DNA of 64,000 bases from Massospora cicadina (lineage: Eukaryota; Entomophthoromycota; Entomophthoromycetes; Entomophthorales; Entomophthoraceae): contig JAKSZP010013628.1 in NCBI GenBank assembly GCA_022478985.1, positions 1 through 64,000 of the forward strand. Reading direction: 5' to 3'. Under the pieces are notes generated by a model. It did not search any database. It saw only the letters and a list, made by a program, of their open reading frames with translations, and was not told where the DNA came from. Made by a program: the position numbers and the translations under genes. Below, piece by piece: positions 22,877 through 35,224 of this stretch (position 1 is its first letter; each line of letters begins with the position of its first letter).

Positions 22877-23449
22877 ATGCTCCAAAATCTTGCCAAGGAG
22901 GGACATAACTCTGGAGAAATCTAGTGAAGATTTACAAGAGATCCTGACATGACTGAGGTGATTGATTACCCCAGTCCTTGACAATAAGTCACTCATTAAG
23001 GTCCTGACCATAGCATATCAAATTATGAATTCAACCCCCTGGCTGGTAATGGTAGAACAAGACCAGATCCCTTAGCCGGTATTCAGGCAAAATTGGTTTC
23101 TGAGCATTGCTTTGATACACTTCTCATTTAATTATAGTCCCCGTAGACTTGGAAGCTAAAGCTTGTAATCAAAATAGTTCATCCGCCTACCATTGCATTG
23201 CTAGCTTGGCTGTTTTTTAGCGAGGATTTTCAATATGAGCAGAACATTTGAGGGTAAAATCAACTCTCAGCTATATAGATCTCAAAAGGTAAAATCTGGA
23301 TATTTGATGGTATATTGCAGTATTACAATAGCGCCGCTGGAAGGTATTTGTTTCACTGAGGTAGGTCATAATGAGCCATACTGTGAAGGATGGCGATTAG
23401 AGTTCTATTCTCTTGTTCCACTGCTCAATTGGTAGCGAGATGATTTGGG
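22877..23449 (-). pseudogene. pol: Element G integrase C-terminal part
   Basis: On the minus strand, AVEQENRTLIAILHSMAHYD and DLPQ-NKYLPAALL (23440-23330) are the integrase region with the third catalytic residue (VEQ for the usual VER Glu). They follow on from the segment ending at 33207; element D lies between. Lower down to 22877 the frame decays. Confidence 0.75.
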
Positions 23450-24132
23450 TGTCAGAAAATTACAAGTCTGATTGTGTAGTAAGAATGTTTCCATTAACAA
23501 TATGGACAAAAATAAAGATGAAACTGGCCAAAAGACCCTGGCCAAGTCTCGGTGGAACCTATTAAATTTGGGCACTAAATTTAGTTAGAATATTCAGCAA
23601 AATCCTACAAGTTCAGGCGGTCATATTGCCTCAAATCATCAGCCAAATCTTGGAAAACCATCGGAGGCTCCTCTCCAGGCCACCGCAAACTTGTGCAGCC
23701 TATACCTCAGAGAATGGCCCCTTTTATAGGGTTGGAGGGGTCCCAACAAGTAAAAATTTTCCCATCAAGTGATTGGGTAAAATTTATTAGTAGCTTACCT
23801 CTTGGATCTAAACTGCCTGTCATCACTGTCCATTGGCCATTTCCTGAAGTAAGGCGAGTTCCAAACAATCTGATAGGTCCCCACCAATATTGCCTAATTT
23901 AAATTTACCAAGCAATCCAAACTTTGAGCCTCAACACTATAAATACTAGGTATTGACTTATGAAGAGGGCTCGTTTTTATTATCTTATTGCTACTATAAA
24001 TTACATAAAAACCCAGTTTTTGTGTATTATTAAACCTTGATAAAATTTAACATAAGTGGTATTCATCCCTTAATTGTTGGAGTTTAGGCATAAAAAGCAC
24101 CAGCGAGCTCTGTTAAATCCTAAAATCCACCA
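23450..24132 (+). repeat. Element D 5' LTR
   Basis: Direct repeat of 32522-33206, with long shared blocks such as GGAGGCTCCTCTCCAGGCCA and TTGACTTATGAAGAGGGCTC. Ends ATCCACCA. Left flank is TTGGG. Confidence 0.93.
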
Positions 24133-24134
24133 AG

Positions 24135-24152
24135 TGGTGCTCACTACAGGGG
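24135..24152 (+). other. Primer-binding site of element D
   Basis: TGGTGCTCACTACAGGGG begins two bases after the LTR. It opens with TGG, as expected for pairing with a tRNA 3' CCA end. The tRNA species cannot be named from here. Confidence 0.7.
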
Positions 24153-24184
24153 TACCTTTACGCCACAAAAATTCAACAAACACA

Positions 24185-25000
24185 ATGGAAATAAACCGTC
24201 AGCTAGCCTCTATTGAACTCTAGCTAACTAGTGCTTTGTTTCACCTCAAAAGGCTCGAGCAGCACTCATTAAAAGGCCCTTCTGGGGCCTCCCCTGGTAT
24301 CCATAAACTCCCTTTTAGGGACAAGTTTACCCCAGGGAGGGAAGTGTTGCTTCTTTCCTATTTATGTATGAATTTGCTTTAGGAAGGGGCAATGGACCTC
24401 TTAAAATCAAATACCTCCTTCCCTGCTTGAGTCGTGGTGCTCAAGAGATAATAGTTTCACACATGGCCACCCTCAACACCTGGGCGGATATGAAGCAAGC
24501 ACTTAATGAGGAATCCAGCTCCCTAAAAAGCTCAAACAGGCATAAACAGGCCTTTATGTGCCTTAGCTTACAACAAGGCTAATCAATCACTTCTTTTGCT
24601 GAACGCATTTACAATAAAGCTCAACTCTTATCTCTTGAAAAAAAGATAGCCCTAGACGATGCTATTGCGGTTATCTTGGCTGGTTTTGAGTCTCATTCAT
24701 TCTTGGCTATGCATCTCTCTTCTGTGAAGCGCTCATTTAAAAGCATACGAGATATCAAGGAAGCCTTGTTAGAGGTGGCTGATATTACTGAACTTAAACC
24801 TATGCAAGGGTCTCTGAGCCAAGCATCTACGCCAACTAGATTGACCTCTACTATGCCTGTTTCCCTCCAGAAACCTGCTTCTATGTAGTTGCCATCACAA
24901 ACTGCTTCTTCTTCCCAATACTATAATCAGATGGTAATGGCTGTGATGGGGCAACGCACCCTTCGTCTTTAGCTCAAAAAGCTCAATTGGTAAAAGCAGT
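24185..25000 (+). pseudogene. gag: Element D gag with short collagen-like motif
   Basis: ATG at 24185 gives a helical N-terminus (MEINRQLASIEL, then LTSALFHLKRLEQHS) followed by KGPSGASPGI at 24275-24301, a remnant of the Gly-X-Y tract seen in F and J. Capsid segments follow: FAERIYNKAQLLSLEKKI and ALDDAIAVILAGFESHSFLA (24600-24720), homologous to those of F and J. Several stops. The collagen-like part is only three triplets here and would not be called without F and J. Confidence 0.72.
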
Positions 25001-25943
25001 CGTCCCATTGCCTTGCCCCTCTCTTCTTCATAGTGGCTATCCCAAATGGTTTTGAAGCCTTTTCTTCAGTATAAACCCCTTTCTTGGGTACTAATTTCTC
25101 TAACTAAAAACAGGTTAAACTACCAGGATACAAAAGTAAACGACCTGTTCCACAAAAACATACAGCCATGATCAACCTAAAACTGGCATATATAAAGCCT
25201 CTCCTTCCACGACGCTTTCTATCTTGACCTCTCATCCAATTCACTATAGCCTGAAAGCTGTCTCCATGAAGCAGCATATGCCCACTATTCTAAAGTTTGA
25301 AAATAGAGCTGTTACAATTCCTACGCCTCCCAAAAAGTTAGTAAGGTGGAGGAACAACTCCAGGACCTATCCTACCATAAGGGAAGCCCTGAAACTACCT
25401 CACCCCCTATAGGCTCCCTAACATTCATCAATAACCCCTCTGATGACGAAAATGGATGGGGTGGTAAAGACGTGGGTTATTATGTTTTAGGAGCCCCAAG
25501 TAAAGTGGAAACCTAACTGAAAAAACCCAGAGAGAGTGGATTGAGATAGGATACCCCACCAAACATATCTTTATCAGGTGTTGAGAAGCCTGGAGGCTAT
25601 TGATACCGCCAGTGACGCTGACCAGCTCATTGGCACAAAATCTGCCCACTCAGAGTATGTATAAGTGCAGACTATCTGGGATAAATTCCCTGAAACTGCC
25701 AAACGCCTTGCTTCTACTCTCCAGCTGAAGGAGGTCCTCGCTCTTTGCCCCAACTTGGGTGGAACTTTGACTAAAGTGGAGGTCTTTGTTAATAAAGTGT
25801 AGGTTAAAACTATTCTCAACACTGGGTCCTCTGTAAACGTGTTCTTCCAAACCAATGAAAAAATTAAGCTGGCCCCTGACCTCAACTATACACAAGAGTT
25901 TGGAACTGCAGGGCCAAAAACACTCATGCCATTGGGGCCTACT

Positions 25944-27847
25944 ATTTTTTTAGCACTAGTGGTGCCCAACCCAAACGGGGGAGCAGCCACGCATCTTTAA
26001 TTTTTGAATGGCCAAATAAAGGGATTATTAGAAAATAAAAAATTCCTAATATAGCCTCTAAGCTATCAGGCTAGAAAGCCATATCAGAAGGTGAGGAAGC
26101 TTTGGGGAACTTTTGTCTGGTGCCTGCTTTAGCTGGCAGACCATGGCTGACAGCATAGGGGTTGTGGCATCAGCAACATGTGCATAAGGAGGTATAATTG
26201 GGGGTTTTATTTATTAAAGAGACTGATGGTGTCCATTGCCTCAACGTATTGAGCAAGTTGATGCTCAGCGAAAGTGATGAGAGCTGGCACACAAGTGAAA
26301 GACTTGATGCGCTGTTGGGTTTGGGGATAATTGGGATTAAAAATAGAGGTTTTTGCTGCATTGATGCAGGCATGGCTTGCACCAAAAGTTTGCTCCTTAA
26401 TTTCGTATTTAGCTTCCTCATCAAAATTATGGGGAAATTTGGGATGGGAATACCCTCAACAAGGGGTTTTATCGCCCCATGAAGAGGTTGGCAGAGGAGG
26501 GTGTTGGTGGGAGCAGCTGATGCCTCTACCGCCATCTTGTTAATATTTTTAAATGCAGGGGACCCACTTTTAGCTCTAAAACGGTATGGGTGTGAATTGG
26601 GATGATTTACAATAAATCCTCCAAGGCAAAATCAGGATTAACATTATATGGCTGATCTGTATCATAAATCCATTTGATCGCTTTGAATGGATTTAAATCA
26701 GCTATGCTGGGCCAGCCACTGGAGTCAGTCAGTGGCAGATCCTGATTAGCTGTAAACAGTTGACCATGGCAGCTCAGCTGAAACTGTCTTAGACATTAGC
26801 TCAGTATTCCATAATTCCAATGAATTCTTTAATTTTTTTAAATTTTGGTTGGCTGCTGCTTTGGAAGCAGCACCAGAATTAACTGAAGTTGAAAAGGAAG
26901 TATCACACCCCACAAAATTATTTGGGTGAGGCAGCAGCCAGCCCAACGCCAGAAAAAGGAGCAGTGGAAGCGTTGGAGGCGGAAGCCATGGGGCACTTGT
27001 GCTTTGAGTTGGATCATTCAAAGCACAAGTGGCATATGGAGTGGACATTTTTGTCACGCGCCCAAAAAGGGTGATCAAGTGCAGATCTGATCACAGTTTG
27101 GGGGAACTTCAAGGTGGGTTTCACAATTGAAAGAGTGGATTATTGAAAAAATGCGAGGCCCTGCCAGCTGACCCGCCACGTTAGGAACCACAAGTTGCAA
27201 GATGGGTTCTGCGCCTTAAACAGCCAAAACCTCCATTAGTTTGTAACAAAAGCGTTCAGGGGAGAGAAATGGTGGCTACCTGGAAAATTGGACCACCATA
27301 GTGGCCTCATCTGGGAGCCATATGTGAATTGTGGACTTTGAGATATTTTTGAAAGAGAAATGGCAGCTTAGATGCTGCCTCTGCATCAGCCTCATATTGA
27401 AATCTGAGGTCAAATTAGCCCTTAAAAAGGGCGAAAATCAATATTTCTGTCATGTTTTAAAACCGCTGTGGCCAACTTGATGATGGCCGTGCTCACATAT
27501 GGCAAAAGATTTCCATATTCAACTTGGATACTGAAACTCAGGTTGTCTGAGGGAGCACCAAAGGGATTTGGAGCACCGCCTGTGAGCATTTGAAATGGTG
27601 GGCTAAGACCTGAGTTGGGACATAACGCCTGGTGGCATTGGGAGGGCTAGCAGAGCAAGCCTAGATGCACTTCAGTGGTGGCTGAAGGACGCCAGAAGGC
27701 GGCGCACCACCACCTTAAGATGGGGCAGCAGGTGTCGATGGCATTGACATTTGATTTAAATGCTCTATTCAAGCAGCTGGTTTTTGTATTTTTAAAAAAC
27801 TCAAAATTTGGCTTTGATTTAGTTGATCAAAGCAAAAGAAAGTTACA
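25944..27847 (-). mobile_element. ORF1-only element (subfamily 2), full length, in D protease
   Basis: 1904 bp between perfect 15-bp copies of CCATTGGGGCCTACT (25929-25943, 27848-27862). On the minus strand it starts near 27847, has an ATG at 27750, and ends with GGGTTGGGCACCACTAGTG and a short A-tail (CTAAAAAAAT). Long target duplication plus A-tail is the mark of target-primed reverse transcription by LINE machinery. The element contains no RT. Confidence 0.92.
26170..27750 (-). pseudogene. ORF1-like protein of subfamily 2
   Basis: Start at 27750 (MSMPSTPAAPS). The knuckle is at about 27010-27040 as CHLC...N...C: the His of CX2CX4HX4C is Asn and a stop falls inside. The C-terminal frame 26535-26170 aligns by DNA with 18251-17793. 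Same architecture as subfamily 1 but a diverged sequence and a different 3' tail. Confidence 0.75.
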
Positions 27848-28439
27848 CCATTGGGGCCTACTCACCTTTACCCATCTAATCTGGGAATCATCTCCTCTCA
27901 GACCCTGCAGTGGCTTTGCCTGAAGATAATTATGATCTACTCATTGATACCCAGTTCATGCTCAAATATGAAGGGGTTATTAACTTGAAGCAGTGCTACC
28001 TCTCCTTGCTTAACTATGAGGTTCCTATGATTTTGATATATGATGAGCTTAACAAAAAATTATTTTTGCACCGTTGAGTTTTCCTCTTCTGCTTAACATT
28101 ACATTACACCATGGCAGGACGGCATACAAATTTTTTTCCTCCATCAGTGGATGCCCTTGAGGGAATCCCTTTCTATGCTTTGGAAAAGGTAGTAATTAAG
28201 TGGGTGAACAAAGGGTAGTTGACACGAAGATTACCCTACAAATCTCCCACAACATCTTATTGCACCTAACTAGCATTGACGGAGTTGGACCTTTGGAGCT
28301 CAGATTTACCAGACGTTCTAGACCCTGCCTAATAACGACCTATAAACCTTCTTCTAGGAATTTCACAAAGACAGATATGGTTGTAAAAAAGGCATCAAGA
28401 GTTCGGAAGAGATATACTGATTTCACTTGAGGAAATAAA

Positions 28440-29400
28440 GCAAGTTCACTGCATAAGATTTATGGTGGATATGGGGTTACCTGCTGACCAAACACTATGT
28501 ACCCTACCTTCCGTTCATATCTCCGATGAACTAATCCCAACTGAGTTGGATAAAGTCCACACCCTGCTTGAGGCCTACAACGACATCTTATCCACCTCTG
28601 AAACTGACTATGAGCACATAAAGGAATGGACTCATACCATTGACGTTGTGATGCTTGGCCTATCTGAACTAAACCCTACCATAAATCCAAAGTTGAGGAG
28701 CTACAGATACGGATGGAGCTCAAACAGCTGTTGGACGCTGGGTCGTTGGTGCCTTCCCAAAGCACTTGATCATCCCTGCTCCTATTAATAAAGAAGAAAA
28801 TGGAGGTCATTTTGTAGTGATGAACTACCGTAAGCTGAACAATTTCACCAAGAAGGACAGCTACCCTATCCCCCATATTGATGACGCTCTAGCTCAACTC
28901 TCTGGGTCTTAATTCAAAATCCGTCATGGAATTTGCCTAGCGGGTATTGCAGATGGACCTTTCTTCACAGGATCAGGAGATGTGCGCCCTTATCTGTAGG
29001 GAGGGCTTGTTCCAACCCACTCAGCTACCACAGGGGTTTTGTAATGCGCCAGCCACTTTTAGCGAGAGATGGATCATATTCTTCACATCTCAAGCTGAGC
29101 TGTGTGATTATATATAAAGATGACATCACAGTATTTTCCAATACCTTTAATGAGCACCTTACACATCTAGAGGAAGTGTTTCAATACTTGCAGGCATCTA
29201 ACACCAAGCTGAAGCCCTTAAATGTACTTTCTGCCAAAAGCAATTGGATTTTCTCAGATATACTATCTCTCAAATTAGGATTTATCCTTCAAGAAAATGT
29301 GGAAGTGAAATCTAAAATGACTGCGCCCAAAACTCTTTGCAACATACAGGTATTCTCAAGCATGATTTGGTATTACTAACAATTCATCCCCAAATTTGCT
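28440..29400 (+). pseudogene. pol: Element D reverse transcriptase
   Basis: Opens with the pre-RT segment LEAYNDILSTSETDYEHI (28462-28788 frame), then NYRKLNNFTKKDSYPIPHID (about 28830-28880) and the active site as Tyr-Lys-Asp-Asp at 29113-29124 within CVIIYKDDITVFSN. The two aspartates are kept. Frames change at about 28720 and 28930. Finger and thumb segments are recognisable. Confidence 0.85.
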
Positions 29401-29960
29401 AAGCTTAGTTAGCCCCTTGTACGTCTCTTGGAGAAGAACACCCCTTTCCATTGAGGTGCTGAACAAAAGGTCGCATTTGAGACCCTGAAGGGGTTGCTGC
29501 AACAAAGGACAGTACTCCGCCACCCTGGCTGTGGCTAGCCCTTTATGTTGTTCATGGTTGTCTCTGATTACGCAATTGGAGCTATCTTGGCTTATCTGGA
29601 TGAAAATGGAGTTGATAATCCCGTATCTTAAATCAGTAAGATGCTCTCAAAAGCTGAGCGCAATTACAGCGTTACTGAAAAGAAGTGCCTTGCTGTAATT
29701 GCTTGCGGTCAAATAATAACACCCTTTTCTATATGGGACATCATTTAAAGTAATTACTGACCATGCATCATTAGAGTGGTTGCATAATATAAAATATCCC
29801 ACATGGCAGTTGGCTCAAAGGGCTCTTAAGCTCCAGCATTATGATATGACCATTGAGCACTGAGCTGGGACACGCCATATGAACGTTGATGGGCTGACGT
29901 GGCTGCGTGTCCTTCACCTTAACAATAGAGAAGCTGAGAGTTTGCATGACCTCCTAATGA
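29400..29960 (+). pseudogene. pol: Element D RNase H
   Basis: MVVSDYAIGAILAYLDENG (29540-29600) has the first catalytic Asp region. Next are KAERNYSVTEKKCLAVIACG (29650-29710) and ITDHASLEWLHNI (29755-29795). A compact domain with few stops, directly after RT. Confidence 0.85.
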
Positions 29961-30109
29961 CCCCTGACTCGCGGGCTGAGGAAGATGAACCAGTACAGAA
30001 TATGCTAGTAAGCGCTCCCACAACACAAAGGTAGAGAATGGGAAAAAATATAAATAAAGTAGGAGTATATTGGTTGCCCTATATTCAGCCATCCAAGTGA
30101 GTACCTGTC

Positions 30110-31010
30110 GTCTTAGAGTCTCATACTATCTTTGGGAATTATGGAGTACGCAAAACCTATGAGTGGGTAAAAGAGTGGTACTACTGGGAAGGCATCATCA
30201 AACCATAACTGAAGTCTTGGATGCATGCTTAGCCTGTAAAAAACAAACCAGTTTCAAGAGCTGATATCAGTATCAACCTACAACGTCCCAACAACCCTAC
30301 CACACCTTAAGTTTGGACGTGGTAGGTCCTCTCCCTCAGACTACAGGTGGAAATCGCTATATTTTGGTCAGTATTGATCATTTCACTAAATGGGTTGAAG
30401 CTTTGCTCTTCCCGCTCAGACTGCTAAAGCCATGACCACCTTCGTACACCAGTACATCTTCAACAAGCATGGGTGCCCCCAGGTCCTCCTATGGGACAAT
30501 GGGAAAAACTTTACCACATGAATAGTAAAGCTCCTTGGCACTTCCATGGTAGCTCAACCCCTCTTCTAGGCCCCCTATAAACCATCCACAAATGGTGTGG
30601 TAGAAATTATTAATGGAACTCTGATCTTGAAATTACGCAAAATGCCACTTCAGACCTCTCTATTGGGACCTTTACTTGCCCAGTGCCCTCATGACCTACC
30701 GTATTAGCTACCATCACATCCTCAAGATGTCCATTTTTGTGTGTTATATAGGCGAGAACTTTGGGTGACAGCTTTATCAGCCAAGGATAATTTCTCTGAC
30801 AGAACTGATCCTAAACAATCCATGAAAAGGTTGGCCCAACACATCATCAAATTACAATCAGAGGCTATGGCTAATCTTGCAAAGACTGTTGCCAAAGAAG
30901 GCCAAGCCATGAATGAGCTCAGGGCCCCTCTTCCTTCATTCCAAGTATCCAACTTGGTACTATATTGCCATAAAATCACTCCAAGAAGCGAAAAGCTCAA
31001 TTCTATCTGA
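30110..31010 (+). pseudogene. pol: Element D integrase
   Basis: Zinc-binding Cys pair in ACKKQTSFKS (about 30230-30260). Catalytic Asp in LSLDVVGPLPQTTGGNRYI (30310), second Asp in LLWDNGKNFTT (30490), Glu in STNGVVEIINGTL (30590-30620). All three acidic residues remain although frames shift. No chromodomain follows. The last open piece, 30741-31010, is the C-terminal domain (ANLAKTVAKEGQAMNE). Confidence 0.83.
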
Positions 31011-32521
31011 GAATTGTAACAAATGGGTTTGCGCCAATATTCCATAAGGATCTTGGGAAGTAGGAGCCTCATAGCTGACTCTACATGGGACCAGCCTGCC
31101 AGAGCCAATCCACAAACCCATCCACTGATTTTTGTCATTGCCATGCACCCTTGTATCACTGTCCACACACTGTAGGAGGGTTCTGAGATCCACACCAATG
31201 ATACATCAAGCTCACTAGTGGTGTAACAATCAATAATTATTACATCATTATCATAAGGTGTGGATTATGAGATTTGTGTGCATCGATGGTTGTAATTCCA
31301 TTATTCTGAGTAGGATTTTCCTATTCAGGTTGATAACAGAATAGAATTAAATAAATTATTTATTTGATTGGTTGTTTGTTATGAGGTTACCCTCTGATTT
31401 TTCCGTCAAGTTGCCTGGATGCCATCAATTCCAGAGGCTTTTGCGCCCCTCATTACCTACAATTCAATTAGCCTTTTTAGAAAGTATTTCAGAATGAGGT
31501 CAGCCCTGTTGGACCTCACTTTGGAATCCTATTCTGTCTCCGGGTTTGCTTCCTAATAAACGCTGAATTTGCTAGAATTGTATATCTAATTTAATTTATT
31601 ATTCTAAATAAACAAAGTTGTGGGCGAGGATGGCAGCATGATAAGGAAGAGGGGAAAGGGGGTGGATGCACCAGGATCCTATTGAGAGTGTCCTTGCCCT
31701 GGTGAGAGGGGAGAAGCCAGAGTGGCCCAAGGCGACAGAGGCCAGTTGATCACACCTCAGCCCAGTGACCCCAAGGTGACAGAAGCTGTAGGAGATGCAC
31801 CTCGGCCTGGAGGCCCAAGGCGACAGAGGCCAGTGCACTGCACCTTGGCCCGGTATTCCTGGAAAGACTGTCCATTAGGACAGGACCATCTGGAGTTGGT
31901 ATGGCTATATATGGGGGTGGATGTTTAGGGCCAGTGGTGGTGGGCCTTGGGAGCCCCATCCGTTACAAGTGGAGCCCATTTTTTGATTTGAATATTCTAT
32001 TTTAAATAAAGTATTCTTTTCTTATGTAAACAAATCTTTGTTTGATTTTTAGGGATTTTGTAGAAGACTCAACTGTCCATTCAGGCTAGCCTATCCCCAA
32101 ATAAATAGTATTTTGTAATACTAAAGAATCTTTCTCCTATGACAAGCTCTCCTGAACCGTCCAGCACATCTCAGGTGAAGATTCCATACCCCATTGAATC
32201 ATTGTCCATGCCACTTGTAAGTCCAACATCATATCGACTCAGATGTGTTTTGGCTTCAGACAGTCAAATTTCCCTTGCTCCAATTACCTCTCATTTGGGT
32301 TTCTTCCTATAAATTCTATATTTGGATACAGTAATGACTGATCCGTAGCAATGTACAGATCAGGTACCACCCAATCCATCACAGGAAGGCCCATTTGTAA
32401 TCACTTATAAGCTAGGGGATGAGTACTCTATCAAATCCTTAGCTACTGGAGTTACTGTGAACCTTGTCCATGGCCAATTCTTGCATCCTTACTCTTCCCC
32501 TAACACTCTTGAAGGTGGTAA
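31011..32521 (+). other. Non-pol region between integrase and 3' LTR of D
   Basis: About 1.5 kb without a convincing gene. It holds AT-rich DNA, a GC-rich island (31619-31967) with a 44-bp tandem repeat, and a purine stretch before the LTR. The island has TG...CA ends and could be a small solo LTR, but the flanks do not form a clear duplication. Confidence 0.5.
31726..31857 (+). repeat. 44-bp minisatellite, three units
   Basis: Units start at 31726, 31770 and 31814. The first and third share the exact 20-mer CCCAAGGCGACAGAGGCCAG; the second has CCCAAGGTGACAGAAGCTG. Much more GC-rich than its surroundings. Confidence 0.8.
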
Positions 32522-33206
32522 TGTCAGAGAATTACAAGTACAATTGTGTAACAAGAGTGCATCGGTTAATAATATGGATGAAAAGAAAGATGAAATTGCC
32601 CAAAAGACCCTGGCTGTTTCTCAATGAGACCCATTATGTTAAGACATCAAATTTAATTATAACAATCAAAAACCCTACGAGTTTGGGCGGTTGGATTGCC
32701 CTGAATCATTGGCCAAATCCAGGAAAACCATTGGAGGCTCCTCTCCAGGCCATCGCTAATTTAATACAGCATATACTGCGGAGACTGGCCCCTTTAATAG
32801 GGTTGAAGAGGGGCCCCAACAAGTGAAAAAATTCCCCATCAAATGATTGGGTAAAAATTTATTAGTAGCTTACCTCTTGGCTCTAAACTGCCTGTCATCG
32901 CCGTCCATTGGCCTTTTACTGAAGTAAGGTGAGTTCCAAACAATCAGATAGGTCCCCACCAATATTGCATAATTCAAATTTACCAAGCAATCCAAACTTT
33001 GAGCCTTGACACTTTAAATAATAAGTATTGACTTATGAAGAGGGCTCGTTTTTATTCTCTTATTGCTACTATAAATTACATAAAAACCCAATTTTAAATA
33101 TTATTAGTATTTGATTAGAGTTAACATAAGTGGTGTTCATCCCTTAATGTTTAAAGTTTAGGTATAAAAAACACCAACGAGCTCTAGTAAATCCTTAAAT
33201 CCAACA
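32522..33206 (+). repeat. Element D 3' LTR
   Basis: 685 bp, repeat of 23450-24132. Starts TGTCAGAGAATTACAAGTA and ends ATCCAACA. Right flank ATGGG. Confidence 0.93.
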
Positions 33207-33860
33207 ATGGGCTTGAAGGAGTGATAAGTGCTCATCAATAAATTTATATCATCATTCACTTGAGAGATGAATTTAGTGCATTATCAGATAATAGTACCTT
33301 TGGGCTACTGTGCTGGGTAAAGACCTGCTTAAGTAAGAAGGAAGCAGTCACTTTAGAATTGGGAGAGGCAAAAGAGATGGCCTCAACCCATTTTTGAAGT
33401 TGTTGACCGCAAGTATGTTATACTGATGGACATACATCGCTGTTGGTAGCAGACTAATAATGCCAATACTGATGGTATCAATTGGGACATTAGGACTCAT
33501 GACCTATCATTGATACCTCAATTTGGGAGGTTTCTGGTTAGCACAAATAAGACATTAATCAATGTCGTTTCAAAGAATTAATCATCTCTTCCAAGTAACA
33601 TCCTTCTTAAAGCCACTGGTTGGTTTCATTATGGTGCTATGGCCTACAGTCAGTTGGCCTCTAGGGCAGCTTTTGTTATTGCTGACGGTTGAACTCAAGG
33701 CAGCCAAGTGTTTCAACCTGTTTATAAAATAATACATCTTCATCCAAGTCCACTTGGGCTTATTCTTTAATTGTTAACGAACTGTAGGAGGCTCTAAGCT
33801 CCATTTCTTATGTTCACCAATGCGTTCTTGACTTCAATCTTACTCAAAGGTATAGAGATT
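33207..33860 (-). pseudogene. pol: Element G integrase, zinc finger and core
   Basis: Minus strand: GHSTIMKPTSGFKK and CLICANQKPPKLRYQ give the zinc-binding part (about 33700-33540). QLQKWVEAISFASPNSKV and SSPKVLLSDNALN give the core with the second catalytic Asp (33400-33270). The gene is cut at 33207 by D and continues at 23449. Confidence 0.78.
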
Positions 33861-34081
33861 CAATATGGGTAGTTGTGACAATCAGATTGAGTTTTGGTTA
33901 TCATACTGGAGCGTTGAACAATGGAAGAGTCATAAATCTGGAGTTTGAGCACCCAGAAGGCCGTCTGTCTATCTGGATCTGGCATCTGTTGTAGTCGCCT
34001 TAGTGAAACATGATCTATAACCAATGTAGAATGATTCTTATACAAGAAATGACGAAAATGTTTAATGCCAAGCAGGACAGC
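33861..34081 (-). pseudogene. pol: Element G RNase H, C-terminal part
   Basis: LAVLLGIKHFRHFLYKNHST and VIDHVSLRRLQQMPDPDRQ on the minus strand. The domain's first part is at 40131-40420: its last residues read YSVT-stop-RECLAV across the element C insertion, so the two halves abut exactly once C and one copy of ACAGC are ignored. Confidence 0.88.
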
Positions 34082-35224
34082 TTTAAGTCCAGGGGAACAT
34101 CCCCTGTGTGTCAATTGGGCACTCTACCCAACTCCAAGTAAAAGGCTCCAAAGAGGGTGGCTGTACCCCATGTCACCCAGGGCGACCTCTCCCATGTGGT
34201 GGACGAGCGCTGGTAACATTTCTCCCTTTTGGATCCCTCCCCCAATGCCCACATTCACCTCTCCCGAACTTGTACGCTTGATCAGGAAATTTGCGCCAAA
34301 TTTGCCAAAATGAAGTTGATCATTCTGAAAATGAGTGGAAATGAGCCCAATGATTGGAATCCACATAGTTGGAAAGGAATGAAGATTGATTCATCGGCCA
34401 GAATTGCTGATGATTTCAATTTGGCTAACACCATGATAGTCGTGTTAACCCCTCCCAAAATTGTTGGGGATGATCCCCAATGTTCAGGTAGCATCATCAG
34501 ACATCATCGATGATAGTTTGAAGCTCCCTTCTGGCAAATTGGGCGTTGCAGCTGATGCAACGCTTTTGACCAAACGAATGGCCAGCGACTGGGCATGGGT
34601 GGGTTGGGCATCCCAAACCCGTTCCCAACCAATTGGGACCGCCCCTATGTGGGGTGGCCTTGGGAAATTCATGTTTCTCATCAGGACAGATGCCATCATG
34701 CCAACTTCCGAAAATGCAGTCAAGTTTTAGTTTGGGCATTCAAGGTCAAACTGAGAGTGACTCAGCCTGCCGCCAAATCCTTTGATGTTGGTTTCCAGTG
34801 AGTTTATCTGTCCCCATTCCCAGGTAATTCTCCAATTAGGTCAAACTTGAAGACCCAATCCTGGCTTGCTTCCCCATCAATCAAAAACTATTTAATTAGT
34901 TTCATTGCACTGAGAAAATTGTTGGTCAATTTTTCTTTTTTATTTTTCATTTAAAAAACTCTCCCAAAATTTATTTTTTAAGTTGAAATTAAACTGCCTT
35001 TCCCATCAATACTCACACACCCCTCAGGGTTAACAGTCATACTTTTCTGGTACTTTATGTGCCTGTAAAAAATCCTGGCTCACTGGCACTTATTGGCGAA
35101 ACTCCTTCCAGTTTCATATCCACCATACCATCAGCAGTGCCTTTGGCATTCTGGTTTGCCGTTTGGGTGCTTCAGCACTTAGGCTGGCAGGCCAGTCTAA
35201 TTTTATCTTGGTGTCTGCCTGACA
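34082..35224 (+). repeat. Element C 5' LTR
   Basis: 1143 bp, starts TTTAAGTCCAGGGG (TATAAG in the other LTR) and ends TGCCTGACA. Repeat of 38979-40130. It carries the same coding extension as the 3' LTR, but with frameshifts. Confidence 0.93.

Larger units (their letters stand above)
25795..28080 (+). pseudogene. Element D protease, split by an insertion
   Basis: The N-terminal half has VKTILNTGSSVNVFF (25800-25855); the catalytic Asp-Thr-Gly is Asn-Thr-Gly. The second half resumes at 27863 with YDLLIDTQFMLKYEGVI (27920-27980), the conserved second segment. Between them is the 1904-bp ORF1-only element with its 15-bp duplication. Confidence 0.78.
23450..33206 (+). mobile_element. Ty3-type retrotransposon D, complete, plus strand
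   Basis: LTRs of 683 and 685 bp (23450-24132, 32522-33206), both TGTCAG...CA. Flanks TTGGG and ATGGG form a 5-bp target duplication with one change. The internal order is primer-binding site, gag, protease, RT, RNase H, integrase, then a 1.5-kb non-pol region. An ORF1-only element interrupts the protease. D itself interrupts the integrase of G. Confidence 0.92.

Noticed and set aside
25962..26000. TGGTGCCCAACCC resembling a primer-binding site after an LTR
   Set aside because: The 15-bp target duplication and A-tail show that this is the reverse complement of the 3' tail of an ORF1-only element, not the leader of an LTR element.
31690..31900. Collagen-like reading of the GC-rich island (GDRGQ, GIPGKT)
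   Set aside because: Gly periodicity does not hold in any one frame and the signal is explained by the 44-bp tandem repeat; there is no gag context around it.
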